Positions 22,054 to 29,881 of a stretch of 64,000 bases of DNA are shown piece by piece (positions within the stretch are counted from its first letter, which is position 1; each line of letters opens with the position of its first letter). A program made the translations under genes and the position numbers. Origin of the DNA: an uncultured Sulfolobales archaeon (lineage in GTDB: Archaea > Thermoproteota > Thermoprotei_A > Sulfolobales > NBVN01); NCBI GenBank assembly GCA_938073905.1, contig CALJEN010000003.1, positions 29,930 through 93,929 on the forward strand, written 5' to 3'. The notes beneath the pieces were generated by a model. The model ran no database searches and was not told the origin of the DNA. It was given only the letters and a program-made list of their open reading frames with translations.

Positions 22054-23208
22054 TCAGGCTCTTATCTCACGCCCGAGCAGCGATTCGAGGAACGCTATCC
22101 TCTTCCACACGGGTGGGTGGGTCGATAGGAGCTCCTCTAGCCCCACAAACGGCTCGGCGAACGCGTAGATGAGGAGAGTCTTGAAGGCGTTGTTCTCCAC
22201 TCTCGCCTTCCCGAACCGCTCGTAGAAGCCGCTTATGGACTTCAGCGCACCTATCATAGCGAACGGCGAGGTGACCTTGGCACCGTGAGCGTCTGCGTAG
22301 AACTCCCTCAGTCTCGAGAGGGCGAGTACGCCTAGCTGTATGAGTATGCTGAAGACCATCAGGAGGGCACCCACGGCCGCTATCACTATGCCCGACGACC
22401 CCTCGCGCCTCCTACCCCCGTCTGCGTACCTGCCGGCGAAGAGCCCGGCGTACAGCAACAGCCTCCCCATGTAGTATACGACCGTGGGGAGGATTCCGAA
22501 GATCATCATCACCGCGTTGTCCCTGTGCTTGTGGTGGCCTAGCTCGTGACCGATGACTGCTCTGAGCTCGCTCTCGCCCTTGAGGACTCTTAGCAGACCG
22601 TCGGTCACCGCGACGTACCTCCCGGCTATGGGGGAGGAGTACGCGAACGCGTTCGGGACGGTCATGGAGGACCTCATAGCCTTCGGCGGCTTCATTCCTG
22701 CCGTCCTGGCCACTTCGTTCACCACCTTCTGCAGCTCCGGGTCGTGGCGGCAGCCGTAGAAGGCGTTTATCATATACGGGGATACGAGCCACACTACCGT
22801 CGTCGGCACTACGGCCATCAGGAACGCGAACGTCCCCAGACCGATGGTCAGCTCCTCGCCCAGGAGGTGGACCACCACCCCGAAGACCAGCACCACGCCC
22901 CCTACGACAGCCGCGGCTGTCGACACCATCGAGGCCCTTAGAGCGTCCATGTCCGCGGGGACCCTCCTCTCTACGAACTTACCGAGGAGGACTCCCGAGA
23001 GAACCAGCGTCACTATGGCTATGACATACCCCAGAGCGTCCACGAGCCACCAGAGCCAGACGAACCTGAAGATCCCCAGGGGGCCTGCGTACCCGGGCGC
23101 GAGGTGGTAGAGGAGCAGCTGGACGGCGAAGAGGGAGACCAAGGCCACGGACAGTAGGGACAGGACTAGGAGCACCTTGGCTCTCACGAGCGTCACCTCG
23201 TCAAGCAC
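22054..23208 (-). CDS. htpX: HtpX-like M48 zinc metalloprotease
   Basis: 384 residues. Four predicted membrane helices: two at the N-terminus (VLLVLSLLSVALVSLFAVQLL; WWLVDALGYVIAIVTLVLSG in part), two following. The zinc site is VIGHELGHHKHRD (HExxH) with the third ligand in EFYADAHGA. Family members degrade damaged membrane proteins, facing the cytoplasm. It starts 16 bases inside the upstream OMP decarboxylase gene, so the pair is co-transcribed. Confidence 0.9.
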   Translation of the reverse strand: MLDEVTLVRAKVLLVLSLLSVALVSLFAVQLLLYHLAPGYAGPLGIFRFVWLWWLVDALGYVIAIVTLVLSGVLLGKFVERRVPADMDALRASMVSTAAAVVGGVVLVFGVVVHLLGEELTIGLGTFAFLMAVVPTTVVWLVSPYMINAFYGCRHDPELQKVVNEVARTAGMKPPKAMRSSMTVPNAFAYSSPIAGRYVAVTDGLLRVLKGESELRAVIGHELGHHKHRDNAVMMIFGILPTVVYYMGRLLLYAGLFAGRYADGGRRREGSSGIVIAAVGALLMVFSILIQLGVLALSRLREFYADAHGAKVTSPFAMIGALKSISGFYERFGKARVENNAFKTLLIYAFAEPFVGLEELLSTHPPVWKRIAFLESLLGREIRA

Positions 23209-23909
23209 CTCTCCCTGTTCTCACTTAAATACCTTGCCTGAGACCTAGCCACGCTCCCGAGAGCCTCCCTCGGTGAGGGGGCCAGGACTACCCTGTTGCC
23301 GACCACCTCCGCGTCGGCTCCGTAGCAGAGGGCCTCGCCGGGTCCCGCACCGGCTGCGAAGATTCCGGGAGAGAGGATCACGTACCTGTTCCCGAAGGTC
23401 TCCCTCAGGTCTCTTATGATCGTCGTCTTGCTGGCCGGGACTACCAGGCCGCTGGGGTCCGTCTTCTGGATCGCTATCTTGACGTCTGGGTAGCGGCTGT
23501 CGATTATGTATGCCGCTGGGTGGTCGAACGATACCTGCACGAAGAGCTCCAGCGAGGAGCTCTCGCACTTCTTCGCTACCCTCTCCAGGGCCCCCTCGTA
23601 CCCTATGAAGCCGTTTACGACTAGCCCGCCGAACCCCGAGTCCCGCAGCAGCTCTACTACGTACTCCATAACCTGCGCCGTGTCGGCGAGCTTCACGTCG
23701 GCGAGGAAGTATGTCCCGGGCGAGGACTCTATGAGGTTCCTCACGGCTCTCAGCCCCTTGCCGAGTAGGAAGGGAGTCCCGATCTTGAACCCGACTACGA
23801 TCCCCCTCATCGAGGATACGAGATCTGCCACGAAACCGAGGTCTAGCCTGGGGCTGTCCAGGGCCACCATCAGCTTGACCTGGGCTCTCTCGACGGCCCC
23901 TCTTATCAA
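23193..23909 (-). CDS. pyrF: orotidine 5'-phosphate decarboxylase
   Basis: About 238 residues from TTG 23909 (GTG 23918 also fits; the frame is open to 23993). The TIM-barrel catalytic motif DxKxxD is present as LADVKLADT, and the phosphate-binding end has ILSPGIFAAGAGPGEAL. It makes UMP in pyrimidine synthesis. The start was chosen from the TATA box near 23941-23947. It overlaps htpX by 16 bases, an unusual partner for a pyrimidine gene. Confidence 0.9.
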   Translation of the reverse strand: MIRGAVERAQVKLMVALDSPRLDLGFVADLVSSMRGIVVGFKIGTPFLLGKGLRAVRNLIESSPGTYFLADVKLADTAQVMEYVVELLRDSGFGGLVVNGFIGYEGALERVAKKCESSSLELFVQVSFDHPAAYIIDSRYPDVKIAIQKTDPSGLVVPASKTTIIRDLRETFGNRYVILSPGIFAAGAGPGEALCYGADAEVVGNRVVLAPSPREALGSVARSQARYLSENRERCLTR

Positions 23910-23934
23910 CCTCCGCACCGCCGAGCTATTCTGA

Positions 23935-23951
23935 CCAGACTTAAAATCTGG
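23935..23951 (-). promoter_or_regulatory. palindromic TATA region of pyrF
   Basis: The AT core TTAAAA is framed by CCAGA and TCTGG, giving a 17-base imperfect palindrome centred on the putative TATA box. A repressor bound here would block TBP. Confidence 0.4.
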
Positions 23952-24047
23952 CAACGCGCGAGGGCTCTCCGGTGGCGAGCAGAGCAGGAACATAGAGCTT
24001 TAAACAGCTCCCGACCTATAGCTCGGAACCGAAGCCGGGGGACTCTC

Positions 24048-25433
24048 TTGTACGACCTGGTAGTGATAGGGGGCGGTCCGGCGGGCTACCTGGCTGCGGC
24101 TAGGGCGAGCTCGCGCGGGCTCCGCACGGCTCTCGTGGAGGGGAGGCTCCTCGGAGGGGAGTGCACCAACTGGGGATGCATACCGACCAAGACCCTGATG
24201 GAGGTTTCCGAGAGCTACTACAAGTCGAAGGCTCTGCGACAGGCGGGCTTCCAGCTCAGCACCGGGTCGGTGTCGTGGGAGAAGCTGTTGGAGCACGTGT
24301 CCAGGGCCGTTTCCCGCTCTCGGGAGGGGATCAGGGTCCTCCTGAGCGACGTGGAGATCGTCGAGGGCTGGGGGAGGCTGGCCGGACCCAGAAGGGTCAA
24401 GGTGGTGAGCGGGGAGTCCACCAAGGAGCTCGAGTCTCGCTACATCCTGGTGGCCACGGGCTCCGAGCCCAGGGACCTCCCCGCGGTCAGGGTCGACGGA
24501 GAGCACGTGATCACGAACAGGGAGTTCTTCGGGCTGAGGAGGCTGCCCGAGTCCATGACCGTAATCGGAGCGGGGGCGATCGGCGTGGAGATAGCCACGG
24601 CTCTGGCGATGCTGGAGAAGGAGGTCTACCTCGTCGAGCTGCTCGAGAGGCCCCTCTACTTCGCCGACCCCGACGTCTCGGCCGTGGTCGAGAGGAGCCT
24701 CAGGAGGCTTGGAGTCAAGGCGTTCTTCAGGGCCACCGCCAAGAGCGTCGAGAAGAGGAGCGGGTCGGTCCTCGTGACCCTATCCCTGGGAGACGGCTCC
24801 GAGAAGACCCTGGAGACCGAGAAGGTCCTCGTGGCCGTCGGGAGGAGGCCTAACGTCGAGAACCTGGGACTGGAGGAGGTGGGAGTGGAGTTCGACGCGA
24901 AGACAGGGATCAAGGTCAACGAGAACATGGTCACAAGCGTGCCCAGCGTCCTAGCGGCGGGTGACGTCGCGGGCCCACCCCAGCTGGCCCACAAGGCCTT
25001 CAGGGAGGCCGTGATAGCCTCGGACTTCATCACTGGATACCCGAACCCACCGCCGAGAGGCCCCGTCCCGCAGGTCGTGTTCTCCCACCCGCAGGTAGCG
25101 ATCGTCGGGCTCACAGAGCAGGAAGCGACAGCTGCCGGCATCAGCTACAGGGCCTACAAGTTCCCCTACGTGGCTCTCGGGAGGAACACCGCGGCCCTGG
25201 TCAAGAGCAGCGAGGGGTTCGCCAAGGTGTTGGTGGGTGAGGGCGGGAGGATACTCGGGGCCCAGGTGGTGGGCAACGAGGCGTCGGAGATAGTCCACGT
25301 CTTCTGCCTGGCGATAGCGAAGGGGATGAGCGTCGGAGACCTCGCGGACGTAGTGTACACGCACCCGACATACTCCGAAGTCGTGGGCGAGCTGGTGAGC
25401 CTCGCCCTGGGTAGGCCGATGCACATAAAGTAG
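24048..25433 (+). CDS. lpdA: dihydrolipoamide dehydrogenase family flavoprotein
   Basis: 461 residues. FAD-binding GGGPAG (8-13), redox-active disulfide GGECTNWGCIP (C39, C44), an NAD-binding VIGAGAIGVEIA, the second FAD motif AAGDVAG and the C-terminal HPTYSEVVGE (His-Glu couple) are all intact. It reoxidises lipoyl groups of 2-oxoacid dehydrogenases or the glycine cleavage system; none of these partners is in the window. TTG start with TATA-like GCTTTAAAC at about 23997-24005. Confidence 0.92.
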   Translation: MYDLVVIGGGPAGYLAAARASSRGLRTALVEGRLLGGECTNWGCIPTKTLMEVSESYYKSKALRQAGFQLSTGSVSWEKLLEHVSRAVSRSREGIRVLLSDVEIVEGWGRLAGPRRVKVVSGESTKELESRYILVATGSEPRDLPAVRVDGEHVITNREFFGLRRLPESMTVIGAGAIGVEIATALAMLEKEVYLVELLERPLYFADPDVSAVVERSLRRLGVKAFFRATAKSVEKRSGSVLVTLSLGDGSEKTLETEKVLVAVGRRPNVENLGLEEVGVEFDAKTGIKVNENMVTSVPSVLAAGDVAGPPQLAHKAFREAVIASDFITGYPNPPPRGPVPQVVFSHPQVAIVGLTEQEATAAGISYRAYKFPYVALGRNTAALVKSSEGFAKVLVGEGGRILGAQVVGNEASEIVHVFCLAIAKGMSVGDLADVVYTHPTYSEVVGELVSLALGRPMHIK

Positions 25434-25707
25434 CGTCTCTCTAGTCCTCATACGGTTTTCTCGATAGAGGCGGGACCTCCTCAAGTCGCACCACTGCGCT
25501 CCAAAGCTCAAGGTCTTCCGGTCGTGCCGCGTAGAGTCCCGTAGAGACGACTGCGCGTTGTCGGAGCGCGGTTTCGTTCAGGCTATCGCAAGGCGCGGAG
25601 TCCATAACGAGGGAGTCGGCGGGCTGGGAACCGCCGCGCACCGGAATTCCCGCCGAGGGATGGCACTCGAGGAGAGCTGCCGGCCGCGATCGGCACGCCC
25701 GCGCGGA

Positions 25708-26568
25708 TCACGGAGCTCGGTCAGCTCTAGCCCAGAGCCCAGAGAGCCCGCCCTCCGAACCGAGGGGCTCGGCCAGCGAGGCCACGCACCTCGCCCCCAG
25801 CCGGGCGCACACACTCTCGAACTCCCCGAGCACCCTAGACCACCACGACGCGCTCCTCACCGCGGCCTCGATCCTCTCGAGGTCGCCTACCGCGGAGCCG
25901 AGGCTCTCGCGCACCCTCGGGGTGATCCTCAGTTTGTCTATGTGGACCAGGTCGACTCCACCGATGACCTCCTCCAGGACGCCGGCGAAGGACTCGGCGT
26001 CGTCGTTGAAGCCCGGGATCACGGGCCCGTAGAAGAGCCACGTCCTCACCCCCCGCTCGGATACCCTGAGCAGGGCCTCGGCCCTCGCCCCGGGCGGCGG
26101 AGCCCCCGGCTCCAGCAGGGACGCCACTCCGGAGTCCAGCGTTATTATCGTGAAGCCCACGTCGACCGAGTCCCTCTTCGCCGCCAGTAAGTCGAGGTCT
26201 CTGAGGACTAGGGGAGACTTGGTCTGGACGCTAACCCTGAACCCGCGCTTCAGCAGCACCTCCACCGACCTCCTGGTCAGCCCGACCTCGGACTCCACGG
26301 GCTGGTAGGGGTCGGTGACGGTCGAGACGCCGACGGTGCCCGGTCTGAGCCTCCTGGTCTCCCTCTCGAGGAGCGCCAGGAGGTTCTCCTTGACGTAGAC
26401 CAGGGAGCCCCACCTCTCGACCACCTCTCTGTACTTGGTGTACTCCCTCGCGTAGCAGTAGAGGCAGCCGTGCTGGCACCCTACGTAGGGATTCAGGGAG
26501 TAGTCCAAGTCCGGGAGCCCGGACTTGGAGAGGGCCGACTTGACCCGCACCCTAGGGCAGCTAGTCAA
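25708..26568 (-). CDS. radical SAM protein, SplB/Rv2578c-like
   Basis: 286 residues. Residues 28-40 hold the radical SAM cluster motif CxxxCxxC (GCQHGCLYCYARE), followed by TVTDPYQPVESEVGLTRRSVE and VQTKSPLVLRDLDLL, the pattern of the SPL-like group that includes spore photoproduct lyase relatives. The reaction is unknown; it needs SAM and a 4Fe-4S cluster. Its start lies 8 bases inside the nreA gene, so the two are translated together, which hints at a shared role in DNA damage. Confidence 0.83.
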   Translation of the reverse strand: MTSCPRVRVKSALSKSGLPDLDYSLNPYVGCQHGCLYCYAREYTKYREVVERWGSLVYVKENLLALLERETRRLRPGTVGVSTVTDPYQPVESEVGLTRRSVEVLLKRGFRVSVQTKSPLVLRDLDLLAAKRDSVDVGFTIITLDSGVASLLEPGAPPPGARAEALLRVSERGVRTWLFYGPVIPGFNDDAESFAGVLEEVIGGVDLVHIDKLRITPRVRESLGSAVGDLERIEAAVRSASWWSRVLGEFESVCARLGARCVASLAEPLGSEGGLSGLWARADRAP

Positions 26569-27856
26569 CGAGCCTCCTACCCCTCAACAGCAGGCTCAGG
26601 ATCTTCGACTTCGACACTACGGTCTCCAGCGGGACCCTCGTCAGCCCCCTCAAGTCCTCGAGGAGCTCCCGCAGCGTGCCGTACTTCCTGTAGGGCCCCG
26701 CCAGCAGGGCTCTGACGCACTCCCTGACGAACCACACCCCCACGGGGATGTTGAAGCTCGGGTATATCTCTCTGTAGAGTACGGCCCCCGCCTGCCTGCC
26801 CAGACCGCTCAGGTGCTCCGCCACCGCGAGCCTCGAGGCGTAGTAGCAGCCCCCTATCGACGGGTACTCCCTCCTCTCGCTGGTCAACTCCCAGTCCCCC
26901 TCCACCACGACCTCGCCTCCGAAGGGGTTCCACGTCGAGCCTGGGAACCAGGCCTCCATCCACTCGAACATCCAGCGAGTGGGCAGGAGGACGGCCACGA
27001 AGAGGTTGCCGCTCCTGCTCATGGTGTACAGTCTGTACTCGTTTATCGTCGGCTTGTCGATTAGCCCCTTCACCAGAGAGCCCGACACCAACGAGTCGAC
27101 CGCGGTTATGGCCCACCTAGTCGGCACGAGCTTCCTCCTGGTGGCCTTCCCCAGCGAGCCCACCGAGAGGATCCTGGTGATCGCGGAGACCGGGATCGAC
27201 GATCTGTACAGGTAGAGGACCGCGCTCCTCGCGCTGAGGTCTCTGTCGCCGTAGACCTTCTCCACGCGGCTGTCCACGCGCGGGTTTGAGCCGAAGCGGA
27301 GCCTCCTGACGGGAGCGAGAGGGCCCATCGGGGGGATGTTCTCGTCTAGCAGAACTCTCGGTCTCGGGCTCTCCTCGAGCACTGCCTCCACGTCGACCGG
27401 TCTCGCGGACATCGCCAGCTCTCTGACCTGCTCGACGAAGCTGTCGCCCACGTCGTGGACTCTCAGAGACCTGCCCCCGCGGACTAGAGTCAGCCTGAAC
27501 CTCAGTACGTCATCCAGGGCGAGCTCCAGCCACCTCTCGGGGAGGTCGTAGATCGACGTGTCCCCCACCTCCGGCGGGAGACCTGCGGCCACGGTGACCG
27601 CTGGGTAGCCGACCCATCCGACGTAGACCGAGGGCGGGGAGCTGCTGGAGAGCTCCCGCGGCACGCGCTCGAGGGTGCGTAGCGATAGAGTCTTGAGGAG
27701 AGCGGGGCAGTACTCTAGCCCACATAGCCTCCTGGGGCCGCCGCGGCACAGCACGCAGAGCCTGCTCCCTATCAACTCCCTCGTACGTACCAGGGCTGCC
27801 GCGGCTAATATTAGCGCTGTCTCGCGATCGGGGTCTTTCGGAGCGTGATATTCCAT
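26561..27856 (-). CDS. nreA: NreA-type archaeal DNA repair protein
   Basis: 431 residues. The N-terminus carries a zinc motif (CVLCRGGPRRLCGLEYCP, about 34-51), followed by the long conserved Nre region (SVYVGWVGYPAVTVAAG, VRRLRFGSNPRVDSRVEKVY, and later PTRWAITAVDSLVS). Nre proteins protect archaea against DNA crosslinks and interact with PCNA; their enzymatic activity is not established. The C-terminus ends SKILSLLLRGRRLVD with no classical PCNA-binding aromatic pair. Overlaps the radical SAM gene; divergent from the dUTPase-like gene. Confidence 0.87.
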   Translation of the reverse strand: MEYHAPKDPDRETALILAAAALVRTRELIGSRLCVLCRGGPRRLCGLEYCPALLKTLSLRTLERVPRELSSSSPPSVYVGWVGYPAVTVAAGLPPEVGDTSIYDLPERWLELALDDVLRFRLTLVRGGRSLRVHDVGDSFVEQVRELAMSARPVDVEAVLEESPRPRVLLDENIPPMGPLAPVRRLRFGSNPRVDSRVEKVYGDRDLSARSAVLYLYRSSIPVSAITRILSVGSLGKATRRKLVPTRWAITAVDSLVSGSLVKGLIDKPTINEYRLYTMSRSGNLFVAVLLPTRWMFEWMEAWFPGSTWNPFGGEVVVEGDWELTSERREYPSIGGCYYASRLAVAEHLSGLGRQAGAVLYREIYPSFNIPVGVWFVRECVRALLAGPYRKYGTLRELLEDLRGLTRVPLETVVSKSKILSLLLRGRRLVD

Positions 27857-27923
27857 CGGCCGCGGCGATTAGGCTCGATGCTTTTGAGCGGGGGTCTCGC
27901 TAGCGCTAGCCTCGGGATGGTGC

Positions 27924-28388
27924 GTGGTAGTCCCCCCTCAAGCCCTCGCGGATCTGGGGTTCGCGGCCGAGCAGCTCGACTGCGCGGGAGTGAAGCTCAC
28001 CCTCTGCGAGGTCTACACTCTGGAGGAGGCTGGGGAAATACTCCCGGATAGCAAGAGAGTGCCGCGGTACCTGAAGGTAGAGCCGGACGAGCGGGGGGTC
28101 TTCGATCTCGGAAAGGGAGCCTACATAGTCCGCTACTGCGAGTACGTGAGGATACCCGAGGACTCCATGGCCTTGGCGATCCCCCGCTCCAGCCTGCTGA
28201 GGTCGGGAGTGACGCTGTTCACGGCAGTGTGGGACCCGGGGTACGAGGGGAGGGGCTACGGGCTGCTACTCGTACTGAACGAGCACGGAGTGAGAATAGG
28301 ATCGAGGTCCCAGATAGCGCAGCTCGTCTACGTAAGGCTCACCGAAAAGTCGGCCATTCCCTACAGGGGAGCGTACTACCGCGAGTGA
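27924..28388 (+). CDS. dut: dUTPase/dCTP deaminase-family nucleotide hydrolase
   Basis: 154 residues. Trimeric dUTPase-fold motifs: IPRSSLLRSGV (phosphate-binding) and FTAVWDPGYEGRGYG (substrate-binding beta-hairpin), then a QIAQLVYV strand. Whether it is a dUTPase alone or a dCTP deaminase is not certain from sequence; the archaeal length and the AVWDPGYEG motif favour dUTPase. It keeps uracil out of DNA, in line with NreA next door (67-base divergent gap) and the DUF99 protein. GTG start. Confidence 0.83.
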   Translation: MVVPPQALADLGFAAEQLDCAGVKLTLCEVYTLEEAGEILPDSKRVPRYLKVEPDERGVFDLGKGAYIVRYCEYVRIPEDSMALAIPRSSLLRSGVTLFTAVWDPGYEGRGYGLLLVLNEHGVRIGSRSQIAQLVYVRLTEKSAIPYRGAYYRE

Positions 28389-28391
28389 GCT

Positions 28392-29765
28392 CTACAAGCG
28401 GCCACGCATAAGCTTCAGAATCTTGTCCAAGACCTCGTCGGGAGTCTTGCCGAAGACCCTGATCAGGGGCTCCTTTCCGACGTCTCCCAGGTCTGCCAGG
28501 ACGTCCGGGACTCTCCCGCACTGCTCCACGGCCCTCTTCACCATCCAGGGCAGCGAGGCTCCCTCGACCCTCCTGACCTCCTCCGGCTCCTCCCGCCTGT
28601 CGACCACCGCCGCGGACATCCCCAGCCGCTTGGCTGCCTCCACGAGCTCTTCGTTATACTTTATGTTCATGGCCGACCTGATGCTGGGGTCGTACTTCAT
28701 CGCCTCGAGCACCAGCCTCGCGACATGGCTCGAGGCCCCGGGCTGTGGGTACCCGAAGGCCGCGACCTTGTCCGCGTACCTGACTATCCTGCCCGGGACG
28801 CCCACGACGTCTGCAACGCCTCGAGCCAAGCGCCTCGGCACCGAGTAGACCATGTTGGACTGGACCTCCGGTATCACGGCCGCGAGCCTGCGGGCGAGGG
28901 GCTCCGAGGTCATCCTCTCGAGGGTCCCCGCGAGGGCTCTCTGAGCCCTGTAGAGCTCCGCGTCGAGCTCCAGGTAGGCCGTCGGGTTGACGGGGCAGGA
29001 ACCCCTGCCGACCCTGTAGGAGCGGGATATAGCCGTGAGGATGAAGTTCCTGGCCTCCACTATGGAGTCCAGCACGGGGAGCCCCTTGGCCAGGTTCGCG
29101 GCTATGGCTGCCGAGAACGAGCAGCCGGTCCCGTGGGTGCACCCCGCGACCCTCTCGGTCTCGACGCGCTTTACCGAGCCACCGACGTAGACTACGTCCA
29201 CCACCCTGTCCCCGGACTCGATGTGACCGCCCTTGACCACCACCGACTCGACTCCCAGCTCGCGCGCTATCGCTCTAGCGGCCTCCTCGGCGTCCTCTAC
29301 TCTCCCTATCGTGATCCCCGAAAGTATCTCCGCCTCGTACTTGTTGGGGGTGAGCACCCTAGCCAGGGGGAGCAGCTCCCTCTTGAGGCTCTCGATGGCC
29401 TCCTCGGCCAGGAGCCTGGCACCGCTCTTGGCCACCATAACCGGGTCTACGACCAGGGGGAAGCCAAAGCTCTTCACAGCTCTCGCCACGGCCCTGACTA
29501 TCGGAGACGAGCTGAGCATCCCGGTTTTGGCCGCGTCTATGCCCATGTCCTCCCAGACCGCCTTGATCTGGAGCTCCACGAACTCCGGTGGAACCTCGTG
29601 TACCCCCGCTACCGAGTACGTGTTCTGGGCGGTCAGGGCCGTCACGGCGAGAGTTCCATGGACGCCGAGCGCCGCGAACGTCTTCAGGTCAGCCGCGATG
29701 CCCGCTCCGCCGCCGGAGTCCACCCCGGCGATCGTCATAGCGACCGGGACCTCCCACCTTCCCAC
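28392..29765 (-). CDS. thiDN: bifunctional HMP-P kinase / thiamine-phosphate synthase, ThiDN
   Basis: 457 residues. Residues 10-265 are ThiD: MTIAGVDSGGGAGIAADL, TGMLSS, VVDPVMVAKSG, VLTPNKYEAE, and the anion hole THGTGCSFSAAIAA. Residues 290-455 are ThiN, the archaeal thiamine-phosphate synthase domain (RLAAVIPEVQSNMVYSVP; FGYPQPGASSHVARLVLEAMKYDPSIRSAMNIKY in part). Fusion ThiDN replaces ThiE in many archaea. GTG start 27 to 40 bases after a TATA-like AATTAATAAC (about 29795). The ThiD part may start at the inner ATG. Confidence 0.93.
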   Translation of the reverse strand: MGRWEVPVAMTIAGVDSGGGAGIAADLKTFAALGVHGTLAVTALTAQNTYSVAGVHEVPPEFVELQIKAVWEDMGIDAAKTGMLSSSPIVRAVARAVKSFGFPLVVDPVMVAKSGARLLAEEAIESLKRELLPLARVLTPNKYEAEILSGITIGRVEDAEEAARAIARELGVESVVVKGGHIESGDRVVDVVYVGGSVKRVETERVAGCTHGTGCSFSAAIAANLAKGLPVLDSIVEARNFILTAISRSYRVGRGSCPVNPTAYLELDAELYRAQRALAGTLERMTSEPLARRLAAVIPEVQSNMVYSVPRRLARGVADVVGVPGRIVRYADKVAAFGYPQPGASSHVARLVLEAMKYDPSIRSAMNIKYNEELVEAAKRLGMSAAVVDRREEPEEVRRVEGASLPWMVKRAVEQCGRVPDVLADLGDVGKEPLIRVFGKTPDEVLDKILKLMRGRL

Positions 29766-29881
29766 GCCTATCCCCAGAAGAGTCCGCCGAGCGTTATTAA
29801 TTCCGGGAAGGGGCTCACCGGCTCCACCGCGGGTTCCTTATTAGCTCTTGGATTAAACGGACTACGATAGAGGGCGAGAGC

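Noticed and set aside
25434..25707. 274-base gap between lpdA and the radical SAM gene
   Set aside because: I looked for repeats and small genes and found nothing supportable.
28725..29870. 381-residue + strand open frame
   Set aside because: Antisense shadow of thiDN; no family-like motif.
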